A stretch of 64,000 bases of DNA from NCBI GenBank assembly GCA_002794775.1, contig NBAY01000009.1, positions 682,001 through 746,000 on the forward strand. The letters are read 5' to 3'. Shown piece after piece: positions 1-10,739 of the stretch. The translations under genes and the position numbers were made by a program. Within the stretch, counting starts at the first letter, position 1. Each line of letters opens with the position of its first letter. The notes under the pieces are model-generated. The model was not told where the DNA came from. It did not search any database and was given only the letters and a program-made list of their open reading frames with translations. Source of the DNA: Porodaedalea pini. Its lineage: Eukaryota; Basidiomycota; Agaricomycetes; Hymenochaetales; Hymenochaetaceae.

Positions 1-125
1 ATTAACATCATCTTCCCGCAGATTGGTTACAGTAAGTTTGGAAGTTCTTCGCCATTGGTATATACGCTGCTAATCCACTGGAATTAGCTCGTGAACAAGC
101 CTGTGAGTGGCATTTAATGCGCTAA
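1..125 (+). CDS. Possible 3' end of a gene entering from the left edge
   Basis: A reading frame from about position 52 ends at TAA (123-125). A plausible GT donor follows the first 29 bases, so this may be the last two exons of a gene whose body lies outside the window. No domain can be recognised in so short a stretch. It could equally be non-coding. The 430 bases that follow, up to the end of the convergent Svf1-like gene, hold only a short unconvincing frame. Confidence 0.2.
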
Positions 126-558
126 CTCCGATTATCTCGTGATCCTCTCGAAATTAGATCTTTTGCTGTCGGCCGCACCTGTGGAAAGCCATGTTGGAGC
201 GGTTGTCGACTCTCCCAATGCCTGTGTTACACTGGCTCTGCCATTGGGAATCTTCGAACATGTGCGTATAAGAGTCTCGAGTTTGCATAGTGAGGCCGCG
301 ATTAACCATGAGATTTTAGGACATCCTTCCCAAGGACGAAGGACTTACAAAGCAGAACTTCGGCCAATGCGCAATCAGAAGCGACGGAGTTTGTTAAAAG
401 AGCGCAATGACAGCCTTATATATTAAGACCCACTGGATACTCCTGTGACATTTGTATGTAACTTGTAAGAGAGGGGGGGGACAGGGAATCGAAATCATAC
501 TATCGTGCTTGGGTTATTCGTGTTGTTGGTACAGTAATGGATAATGTAGAACAATGGT

Positions 559-1989
559 TTAAGAAATGAACGATGCCTCATTGTAAAGAGTACCTTGAAT
601 ATCGATACCAGCAGAAGCGCCCGGAAGGATGGTGTCTGGCGCTGTCACTTTCAGTGTCGTTGGGTTCATCCACTTCAAAATGGGCATGTCAGATTCCGTG
701 TTCACGGCCCTCTGCAAGAAAACGTAAGCACATACCTGGTAGACGTACGGCTTCGTGTTGGCGACATAGCTAATGACTGCCTTTATAACGGAAGGGATTT
801 CTGCGAGGACGTCCACTTTCTCTACGAGGCCCTTCGGCTCTACAGGAGCACCGACATCAACCTCAACAGAAGCGGAGACTTGACCCGGCTCAGCGCTCAA
901 TATAGAAGGTCCTGCCCAGATGAATTTAAGTTCCTTTGGTTGTGCGTATGATGTATCGGAGTCGACCACTGTGTTGTAATGGAAGGCACGAGACTTGAAT
1001 TTAGCATCTGCAGACTGCTCTTCCCCAGGCAGTGTCGTCTCTGCGGTGACGCACACGAGCTTCCCACCGATCACCAACGAGCCGAAGTTAACCTTTACGC
1101 CCCCTGAGCCTGCACCCTTCAAACCATATGCATCAAGTGTAGTGAGCTCCATTTGAATCGCGGAAACTCCTCCATGCTCGTTGCTCTGGAAGTCAGCGAA
1201 GTTCCAACGAGACGCTACGAGGTTGGGACGCATGCCCATAATAGCATGAACATACATTCCCGGTCCACTCGCCGTTATGGCTTTACCCTTGTAGATGATA
1301 TGGCCGTTGCAATGGGTGCGAGGCCAGAAGCTGTGGAAGACGAACCCTTCTGGCTTCTCGATGTCTGGCCCGTAGTACGAGAAACCTGATTTAGGCCCCT
1401 TTCCAATTTTCCATCCAGGCGCAGAAGCCGATCGCGTGATGTCAAGCGAGATCTGTACATCCTCAGCAGCATGAGAAAAGATGGTATATGACTCTGGAGT
1501 ATCTGATCCAGGGATGGACTTGAAAGTAATCGCGAAACTGGTCCGACTTGCAAGACCTCTTGTCGTGACCAGGCGCAGGGCTTACGAAGTTCGATACATT
1601 TGTCGACCTCCACACGAGCTCTTTCGTCGTTGGGTTGTACATCTTGAATGTGAACTGCACCGTCGGATACCACACCCTTCAGAGACACACGATCAACAAG
1701 ACCATAACATGCATTACAAGGAATGGCTCACCCTATAGACGAATGGATGACTTGAAATGTGATGAACGTTCCATCTTCCAAGAAGTTGTAGTACGTCTGA
1801 GTCTCTGTAACAAAGCCTCCTGCACACATCCATTCTAAATCTTTGGGCTCAAGTTCCCCGGCGATTTCATTCTCTGGATAGCGAGACGCAACGGAATGGA
1901 AAGTCGGTGCATGAGGGTCGGCAGGGCTAGCTTGCGATGAGCAAATGACGGAAAACAAAGCTCGGAGCTTACCCCCAAAGCCAAGACAT
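559..1989 (-). CDS. SVF1: Svf1-like survival factor (lipocalin-fold), with an apparent frameshift
   Basis: Svf1 proteins are fungal two-lobed lipocalin-like proteins needed for survival under oxidative stress and linked to ceramide transport between ER and Golgi. The start is a short first exon (1989-1973, MSWLWG). Exon 2 (1926-1732) carries the family-like stretch LEPKDLEWMCAGGFVTETQT. Exon 3 starts at 1676 with VWYPTVQFTFKMYNP and HDKRSCKSDQF, and the frame ending at 559 carries KPEGFVFHSFWPRTHCNGHI and GMRPNLVASRWNFADFQS. The order and length (about 400 residues) fit the family. One anomaly is that the conserved frame changes by one base near 1535, where TTTC stands where TTC would keep the frame. 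No GT-AG intron can remove it without losing conserved residues. It is either a sequencing error or a real lesion. The gene family itself is well supported. Confidence 0.85.
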
Positions 1990-2169
1990 GGTCAACGAAG
2001 TATTTAGGGGGCTGTAGTTACTGACGTCGTAGTTTGAGCTAGGCTCATATGTTGTCCAAACTCTTGATGTACTCGTGGGAATTGAGTGAGTAAATAGAGA
2101 GACATTTGAAGTGTCATGTGTGTCATTCAGTATATACATCCGGAATTTGTATCTACTTATTTCAGCGTT

Positions 2170-5100
2170 TCAATATTCATCCTCAGAATCAGACTGCTGG
2201 CCACCCTCGTCCTCGCCGACCTCATCAGCATCCTTGTCATCATTCGCGGCCTCCTGCTCTTCACCATCATCGTCATTGTCGGTGTCTTGATCATCATTCG
2301 CGGCCTGCTCGTCATCCTGATCATTGTTTACAATTTCCTGTTCTTCGTCACTACTAGGCGGAACTTCCCCTGACCGATCAGTGGCGTCAAGCTCAAGGTC
2401 ACTGTCTTGCCCTCCAACACTCAAGTTAGTGTGCTCTTCAAATTCTTCGGTATCGCCTTGCACAGTCGACGGAGGCTTGTTACGCCATTGCGTATCTGCC
2501 CGGTAGCGCTGAGACTGATCGACGGCATCGCAGTTGACGTTCCTGCTCGGAGTTTCATAGGTGCTATCGGGCTTTGACGGCAGTGATCGATTCTGAATAG
2601 GGGCCGAAGGAAGAGGTTGGACGACAGGTGCGGCAGAATGATCGACATCTGCCTCATGAGGCTTTTCGTCGGCGTCATCCTCTGAGTCCCATTCGTCTTC
2701 GGACCCCAAGAGCTCAGATCCTCGTCTCCGCTGTCTGTCTGGAAGTCCGAATAATTTGCCTGATTGATGTTAGGGGGAATTATCAGCATCTAGAGATAAA
2801 GACCGTCCAGTGAACGAACATTACCTTGTAGTAGTCCTGGAGCAGCCCATTCGCATAATATCTAATCTGCACATCCACGTCCGTCCTTTGACGTCTCCAA
2901 ATGAGCCGGAGCTCCTTTATACGATCGCGCGCAACCTCAAGCAAAGTTTCTATGGTACCGATTGCTTCCTCGACATCCTCATCGCTGACGGTCTTTTGGC
3001 TCAGCATGTGAACATGACGAGACAGGATAAGAGAGACAAGAGGAAGGAATGTCTGCAGAATATGAGCAGAAGTAAAACTGATGAGAATATAGATACTCAC
3101 TGCCTCAATTCTTTCACTTCCGCATATGGCACTCATTGAAGTATATTCAATCTTGAAGTTTACACCTTTCAATCGTGTCTTGATCGTACTTTCCATTTGG
3201 CTACGCCACTCGACCCGCAACTTATTCATCTTTGTGTCCGCAGCTGCATCGAGGTCGCTCATGGTGTAAACACTCCCTGCAATTGTTTGGATCGGTTTCT
3301 GCGTCTCGTCCAGGTAGTGCTTGATACGATCCACGTTAGGCCCGGGCTTGTCACATAGGCCTTGAAGCTGCTTATATGACTTATCGATCTTCTCTTGATA
3401 GCTGTTTGTATCCATAAGTATTGGCTCGCAAGCAGAAAAAAGATTTCCTCACAAGATATTATCGGCATCCCATCCATACGCCCAGCTAAAGCAGATAACA
3501 ATAAGTTAACAGTCAGACCCCTGGAGTGGACCAAGGAAGCATACTAAGCAACCCATTGTGGAATAGTCCAGTTTGTCGGTTTTTTACGCAAGAACTCGTT
3601 AAGCTCTTCAACGGAGATATATCCACTAGCATCTGAGAAATGGACAGCGGGCTTGTAAGCGGCATGCGATACGAACTTCGAAGAAGCCGCACCATCATCA
3701 ATGGCGTCTCCAATGGCTGCGTAATTCCACTTATCAATGAGTGATATACCCTCATTAAAGGGGATACTCACATGGGTGATCTTAAACGGTGAAGTCAGAT
3801 GTCTGCAAAATAATTGAGACGGATATGGTACGTACAATGCACTTTGGAAATAATAGACTTCGTCCAAGCGTCCCCTCTATCAGCTTTGCAATTAACCTTG
3901 TACATCTTCCATTGAACGTTGAAGTAGTAGACCATGGCTGCCGATGTCGTCAGAACCATCGATTCTCGAAACAAAACCTTTTATCGGTTTACCGTCAATA
4001 AACTGCCGTCTCTTAACACTTGACTCTTTCGCAGCCTTATTCGTTGTGAGCCCTGACAATAAGGTGTTGAATTGGTATAGTACATACAGTAGCTGCATGT
4101 CAAATATTCAGACAAAATGCCGCTTGAGCTCTGTTTATGGTACTCACTTTTCCAAATCTCCTGCGGGACGATTGAAAGAAATCAGTTTTTTAAGGTATAG
4201 GCGCGATATCAAACTACCTTCACATCCGGGTCGCTAATAAGCTCGTATGGTCCGGATTTTAACTGTAATCCATCAGCATCTTACTAGATTACATCAAACA
4301 GTATAAGATATAAAGTACTCACCTCCTTCAAGATCGAGTCTGCTGACTCCTCTATACGTTGCTCGATAGCAAATTGAAATTTGAGAGTGAATGAGGCACT
4401 GTGATTGGGGAATGAAGTAAGTCAACGATTTCTCGACCGCTTCGTGGAATAATACTGACTAGCTCTGCCTGAAAATCTCCTCGGCACTTTCCTTGACCGC
4501 TCTGCGGATGTTAGGTGTGATAGTTTCACCCAGCTTCAACGCCAACTTGTCCAGCAGTCCATCATCCTACATGTAAAGCAGTCAGATCAGAAGAAGCAAT
4601 GCGAAGATTCTCCGAACATACGTTTTTCACTCTCTCCTCTCCGCCACACCTTTCGACGAACTCTACTGCCTGATCCTCCTTTTCATCATTAAGAGACGCA
4701 AAAAAGCCGTACATCTTGTCGATTTTGCCTTCAATGCTCGTCAATGACGTTGCATTCGAAGATGTAATCAAAACAGTCTGGTGAGTAAGCAATAAAACAA
4801 CATCTTTCTTGAGAGTGTTGAGCTGTTCGTGGAATTCTGCGAGTTTGTCCTTGTTACTCTTTGAGTGGATGAGATGCTCTGACAGTTAGTCGTTTAGCCG
4901 AGATCAATTAATGGCGATGCTTTTAGATACGCACTGAGTTTCGATTTCAAGGCCTTCGCTTCGTAGAAGGCCCTGATAAAACAAGAGAAGTATGAGCAAC
5001 CTGGTTCTTCATCCAAATAAAAATAATGGAACTGACTCGCTAAATTGACCGAAGCTCTTCATCGTGTCACAAATGCGGTTCAACAGATTGCCGAGTGGGC

Positions 5101-5662
5101 CCGCCAAGGTCTGTATCTTCTGAAATCCAGGCTTCAGGGTTCCAAGCACTACCAGTGTCGTGGACTGAGAGAATAGGTATATCAACTTCTCTTCAACCCA
5201 CGTTGATGCATTACTGACCATGTCCATGAAGACTAGACCAATCCGAGCGTCGTTCTCTCGACGGCCAGACTCGAGATCCACAATACTCTGTATCGTGCTG
5301 AAGACTTATTTATTGAACAACGCTTCATCGAAGATTACTTGCCTGAAGTACGTTCCCAGCCACTCCGCATGGCGCAAACATACCGCCGAGCCCGTTCAAA
5401 AGATTGGCGACTTGAGAAGCGGGTTCAAGCAAGGCATTAACGACTTCGCTGGCCTTGGACACGACCTTGTTCCGCCCATCCTTGGAGGCTTTTGCCTTCT
5501 CTACGCTTGCTTGGGTTCTTGACATGACCGCCTCCGCATCTTCGATGCTTTTCGTAGCATCCTTGAAGCTTTGATCTGCAGGTGGTGCTGTGAGTTTCTG
5601 CCGTATCGGAGAAGTCGACTCATACCGATGCCCGCCATGCTGTTCTGCCCATCGCTCGCCAT
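2170..5662 (-). CDS. Multi-exon EF-hand/coiled-coil protein with acidic C-terminal tail
   Basis: The gene starts at ATG 5662 (MASDGQNSMAGI), then splices into a long helical region with heptad-like charge (5622 to about 4560) separated by many short introns. This N-terminal region resembles the helical N-terminal domains that agaricomycetes put in front of STAND NTPases (an inference), but no P-loop or NACHT block follows. An EF-hand-like loop, FSDASGYISVEELNEFL, lies near 3620, so calcium binding is possible. After more helical sequence (3415-2783) the last exon (2709-2170) is highly acidic and disordered, rich in D, E and Q. Exon borders between 4560 and 3870 were not fully resolved. Function is unknown. 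The reading as one gene rests on frame continuity and the absence of a convincing start or stop in between. Confidence 0.55.
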
Positions 5663-6194
5663 TGCGAATAAGAGTAGCGAGTCTATGATTTACGGGTCAT
5701 GATCGCACTTCTTTATACCCACGCATCGTAGCCTAGGGCGACGAAAGTGAGGGTGCTTATCAGATTATTGATCTTGATCCCCTGCAACGTGTTTTTCTTT
5801 CGCTATCTTTGCGCTGTGCAGTTCGAGCGCTACGCTCGAGAAGGTGATTACTAGAGCGCGCCACAGACCCACCCTGGCAATGATCTGCGCTTGAGAACTG
5901 ATGGTTGGTCACTGCATAGAATCGGATGATCTCGCAGACAGGTCTAGCATTGAAATGCATCAGAATCTGTTCCGCGATCGGCGCATGATTGAAACATCTC
6001 CTACAAATAGACGGGAGTTAGACGCTCAAGCAGGGACCAGATGCATAGGAGTAAATTCGGAGAAAGACGGTAAAGCCGGAGAGGCTCCTAAAATCCGCCG
6101 TCGGATATATCTCCATGGATTTTTAACTCTTTGTCCACAATGAACAAGAGCTTGGTGTGGAAGTCATCTCAAACTGCACGAGAATGGGACCCAA

Positions 6195-7255
6195 TCAAGT
6201 ACGTGGGGATAATGCACACCGTGGAGAGGCAGAAGAGGAGTTTGAGAGGACGCCGCAACTATCGTCATTAAGGGCCCACGATACGTCGGGCGTTGATAAC
6301 GATGTAGCTGCTGCTGATTGGAGCGAAAGAACGGCAGCGCCCTCTCGCAGCGAGCGGAAGTACATAGTATTCTCCTGTAATAACTTCATGATAGTTGATG
6401 TTTCACGGAAAGTCATTTTCGAGGGATTTTTATATTCAATTTCCTTGGGCCAGCCTTCGAGAGCAACGCCGTAAACCGAAAGCTTTTCAGGTCTTGTCCA
6501 TTTCATCTCGGCATTCCGGACGCCACTTATTGCCCTGCAAGTGTATTCTCGTTGAAAAGAGGCAACGGAAGGCAGGAAATTACCCGAAATACTCACCTAA
6601 GTCTAGACCGCATCTCCGCGTAAAGATTGTTCTTCATACTTCCAGCCGGGGTCTGTTTTGTCCCGACTGAGCTTATTGCTAACCCAATAGATTGCGAATT
6701 GGGCTGAATGCCTGAGGCGCGTTTGCAGAATTCTTTGAAGTTTCGAGCCCCAGCAGCACCACCATTTCTTAATCCACGCCAGAATTCGCGCCCCATAGTA
6801 GTCCCTCCAAGGAACCCCTCGTCCGTGTCATCTGTATTAGTAGGATTGACTACAAGCAAAAGGGAATGCCGACCTGCGACCTCTAGCATTGATTCTAACG
6901 TCTTTGAAGTCTTGTCAAGTACATCATCAACTGAGCTTGTCAGATATAGAAGCACGTATTAATGAAGGCTTTGTAGATACTCACTGATCATCTGTGCTGT
7001 TCCATCTGCACTGCTACCATTTGGCGCCGTCTTTGCCGCGTCGAACAGGTACTTGCTATGCCACTCCGCGGCTCTAATCCTAACCTAAGCCAGCCGCGCA
7101 GTAAGCTCTGTATCCTGAACATAGCAAACTAGTAAACGTACTTGTTCAAAGTCGCGCCCTTCTCTGCGAGCGAATTCCCGTAAATCGTCAAGACTCTTCT
7201 CCAGAAAAACGTCCAAGCGCTCCAGGAAAAGGGGGTCCTCGCCTTCCGCGTACAT
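6195..7255 (-). CDS. Hypothetical protein, multi-exon
   Basis: The first in-frame ATG is at 7255 (MYAEGEDPLFLERLDVFLEK). Exons continue through about 7080-6990 (segment RAAEWHSKYLFDAAKT), 6940-6596 and 6570-6195, separated by short introns with GT donors. The C-terminal half contains MKWTRPEKLSVYGVALEGWP followed by NPSKMTFRETSTIMKLL, a type of GWP...NPS segment I associate with uncharacterised basidiomycete proteins, but I cannot name a family. No signal peptide or membrane segment is visible. It is divergently arranged with the Acl4-like gene at 7400, leaving about 145 bases for both promoters. Confidence 0.45.
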
Positions 7256-7399
7256 GCTCGAGCTGCTAGATGACACTGTTGAGTGTTACGATATGAACAG
7301 TAGTCAAAGGCAGGCTTAAAGACACGTGCAACGCCGATCCTCAGCCAGCCTTGATCGCTCTCTACAGGTTCTGCCTTTAGAAAACCTCGGATAAATCTC

Positions 7400-8740
7400 A
7401 TGGGGCGGACTAGAGTGAAAAGCAAGAAAACTGCAGTATCTCAACCGGAAAAGGAAGCTCCAACGATAGAATCACTCTTTGCAAAGGCCCAGTCTTTGAT
7501 AACTCAGTGCGATTATGATCTCGCTCAAAAATTTGCGCGACGCATACTTGAACGCGTGCCGAGCAACGCAGACGCGAAGGAGCTCTTAGGAGTCACTCAG
7601 CTCGAGAAAGGGGAGCTTGAAGATGCAAAGCAGGTATATTTAGATTCATACACGTTAACACTGCTGGCCTCTCATGAGCTTATAGACATTCCAATCTTTA
7701 CTACCACCTGCGTTGGATGCACCAAACCCTCCACCACCTTCCGCACATTTATATCTAGCCCAACTAAGCGAAGACGATCCACATCTGGCTTTAAAACATT
7801 ATGAGGCAGCCGTAGGGATCTTACATGGGCAGCTGAAGGGGAAAGATAGGGCGGTCCAGGAGGATTCTGCCGAAAGCGAACTGGACATCCGGAGAAATGT
7901 AGTGCGGGTTTTGGTTGCGATGGTTGAGATCTGGATGGCGCCCACATATGATCTATGGTGCGCCCTCTGATTGTTTCTTCATAAACCCGATCTAACCAAC
8001 GATTGTTCAGTTTCGATCCTAGAGCCGAAGAGACGTGTGAGGCGTTGCTGAAGACTGCTTTTGAGACTGATCCGGACAACGTAGAGGCACTGATATCCCT
8101 ATCATCCTTCCGCTTGTCTCAACAACGACCAGAAGAAGCGAAGGAGGCTGCTGCGAAAGCCTGGCTATTGTGGAAGGATGCAGAAGAAGGTCAGTAATCT
8201 AGATTCAAGTCGCTGCTGGGCTACTTCACATTATGTGTTCTTCCCACCTTCAGACGACTCAAAATTGCCACCAATCCCAACTCGAATAGAGCTTGCAAAG
8301 CGTTTCATTGAGTTGTCAGAATTGTCTCCGGCATTGCTCGTATTGCAGAGCATCATGGCTTCGGACGATCAGGAGGTAGAAGCGTGGTATCTTGAAGGTT
8401 GGTGTTTCTTCCTCATGGCGGAGCAGGCGAAAGAGGCAGGGATAAAGATAGAGGATCTATCCTGGGACGAGCTCGCAAAAGACGCTCGAGATTGCTTAGA
8501 GAATTGCAAAGCGGTATGTTTATTTTCATTCCCGGTTGCACTAGCGCTTCCCTTACACGGTTTTTTGTCCAGTTACACGTGTCTCTTCAGCATCCAGATG
8601 AGAGATTGCTTGAGCATACTTCAGAATTGATAGGTCAACTGGACTCGCTAGGCATCAAACCGACACCTGCTGATGAAGAGGATGACGGAGCAGAAGGAGG
8701 CTGGGAGGATGAGTCTGACGAAGATGTAGAAATGTCTTGA
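7400..8740 (+). CDS. ACL4: Acl4-like TPR assembly chaperone of ribosomal protein L4
   Basis: Acl4 is a TPR protein that binds newly made ribosomal protein L4 (uL4) and escorts it to the nuclear pre-60S particle. Five exons fit frame and splice sites: 7400-7633, 7686-7957, 8011-8189, 8254-8513 and 8573-8740. The product has helical repeats with TPR-like spacing (for example LAQKFARRILERVPSNADAK and the segment around ALISLSSFRLSQQRPEEAKE), a basic N-terminus with lysines, and a short acidic tail (GGWEDESDEDVEMS) typical of this chaperone family. The length of about 370 residues also fits. The gene converges on the RMND1-like gene, with about 205 bases between the two stop codons. An unrelated TPR protein remains possible, but the acidic end and overall layout favour Acl4. 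Confidence 0.8.
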
Positions 8741-8945
8741 TTTGTTTTTATATTCCCCTTCGGACGATAGAACACATGCAAATCGCGGTGCTGCGACAGC
8801 TGCATCGTTGTGCTTCCACCCAGAGGTTACAATACTTTGTAATATCTAGTATTATAAATGTGTCTATGTGTACGTTGTAGTGGATGAGTGGGGGTATACA
8901 GTGGAGTTGGTAGTTTTTGTTAGATGAATGAACCTTCTTGAATCC

Positions 8946-10397
8946 TTAATGACGACGCTTTGGTGTCTCCGTTGACTCCCCACGTTTAGTTCCTACAACC
9001 ATGTCCCACAGATCGGGACCGTCACGGATGAGACACTGTTACGAGATGATGGTCAGGATAAAGTAGAGAAAAGATACGTCGCCGTTACTAACAATGACAA
9101 CTTCAACCGAGATGAGGAGGATGATTATAAGCTCCATGCGATGCGCAGAGGACTAGGCAGGACGTCAGCGCTAGCTCGTCTATCATTCATGCTAGCACTT
9201 ACTTCGGTAAGAAGCTCGCGTAGAACTGATTGCACCTGAAACATTGTCAGAAAAAACAAGCTCTAGAAAGAAAGCGCATTCTCACTTCTGCCGCATATGT
9301 TATCTTGTTATTCAAAGAGTGAGTACGTGTTCTGATATCCAAGGCGTCGGAGATCGACTTGAAGTAAACTAGCCAGGGGTGGGAGATGACTTTAAAAATT
9401 ATGCATTCTATCACAGTAAACACGTACCTTCTAACTCAGGCTCAGCCCAGTAAAAATCTGGGGTGTCAAGGAAATTCTCATGATTGAGGTTCAATCCTTG
9501 CCTAAAGATCATAAGTTCGCCAAGCTTCATGATCACCTCTCGACGAGCAAGGCCGACTTTCCCAGTCTTCGACAGCGTCACTGGCAGAGCCGAGACGGAA
9601 GCAAGGAAGGCATCGAGCTTGGCCTCAAGCACGGACAATGCAGAGGAACGTGCGAGAGCTTGAGAATATGAATAACGGGCGAGGAGAGTATCCTTAGGCA
9701 GGATCATATCTGGTATTGAGGTAGGTAACGAAGTTGGCTCCTCGGGAGGTGGGCTGCTACCAAGAATGATAAGATCTCCTTGGAGGCGTGTCTTCCTAAA
9801 ATTAGTGCGTTAGACGTCGCTAAATTTTTCAGAAGATCATTAAATTCACTCTTTCGGATCCGTCACGAACTCGACGTCCTCCGTTTCCGGTTCTTTCAAA
9901 TGCCCCACTTCCGCAAATGAGCCAGAGACAAAGTCTCTCGCAAACTTCTGAGCATCACTTTCCTCCAAGCCCCAACATACGAGACTCCCGTTTTCAAACA
10001 CGAAAATTTCACCTTCCCTGCCGTCGAGGCCCGCCCATCTTGGGACCCACCACGCACTCTGCAATCTAATGGCAGACGCCGGAAGACGGAACCGTAGCTG
10101 TGGTAGCAAGTATCGTTCCGCCGTAGTAAGAACAGAGACCGGACGGATGTCACCTCTAGTGGGATTGGGGTTTGCACGAATAGGTAGCGATGCAGCTGCC
10201 GTTCGTCTGAGTTGTGTAGCAGCCTTCGGCTTTTGCTTTGCAAGCTCTTGCGACGCGGTCTCATTTCCAGCTTTCGTCGCAAGACTGCGAGGTCTGAGTG
10301 AGCAAAAAGGTGGGAGCTGAGGCTGCCTCAGACCACATTTCGGTCTATAGAAACTTGAGCGGAGGTTCCGCCAGACCGACACACCTGTGAGATTCAT
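8946..10397 (-). CDS. RMND1/Rmd1-family (DUF155) mitochondrial protein
   Basis: The DUF155 family (yeast Rmd1, Rmd8, Sif2-like; human RMND1) includes inner-membrane proteins supporting mitochondrial translation. The N-terminus (MNLTGVSVWRNLRSSFYRPK) is rich in R and S and poor in acids, like a mitochondrial targeting peptide. The core block GEIFVFENGSLVCWGLEE is characteristic of DUF155. Downstream exons carry KLGELMIFRQGLNLNHENFL and TPDFYWAEPELE, then a helical RTRTHSLNNKITYAAE segment and a hydrophobic RMELIIILLISVEVVI stretch that fits the C-terminal membrane anchor. The last codons read ETPKRRH before TAA at 8948-8946. Several short introns interrupt it. It is transcribed away from the SNU66 gene, with about 340 bases between the two starts. 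Confidence 0.88.
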
Positions 10398-10739
10398 CTG
10401 TGAATGTCAGGGCCTCTGCACAAGTATAAGAAAAAGTAGTGCTGCAGACCTCAACGAGATGACCACGTATTTCAGCTCCTACTGCGAGTGGTGGTAGCTC
10501 GAAGGAGATTACTCAAAAGACGGTTGAGCTTATGAACGCGCGGAGCCGATAGCCGAGCGCTGACTTGACCGCGTCGTGTCACACTCTCACAACAACTACC
10601 ATCTCGGCTTCTCAAAGTTACAGCAGTCCGTCTTTCCACCCGTGTGTTCTCATTCAAACTTCTAGAGCCGGCAAAGGGACTCTATCTTAGCTTGATTATC
10701 TGACGACCTAGGTACTTACCGGTCAACTCGAACCGAACG
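10398..10739. promoter_or_regulatory. Divergent intergenic region between RMND1-like and SNU66 genes
   Basis: The 342 bases separate two divergent start codons and must hold both promoters. A 61-codon arginine-rich frame on the minus strand shows no family resemblance and is probably chance. I see no clear TATA box. Confidence 0.4.

Noticed and set aside
139..426. 95-codon plus-strand frame near the left edge
   Set aside because: No domain, no support from splice signals, and no codon pattern like the neighbours.
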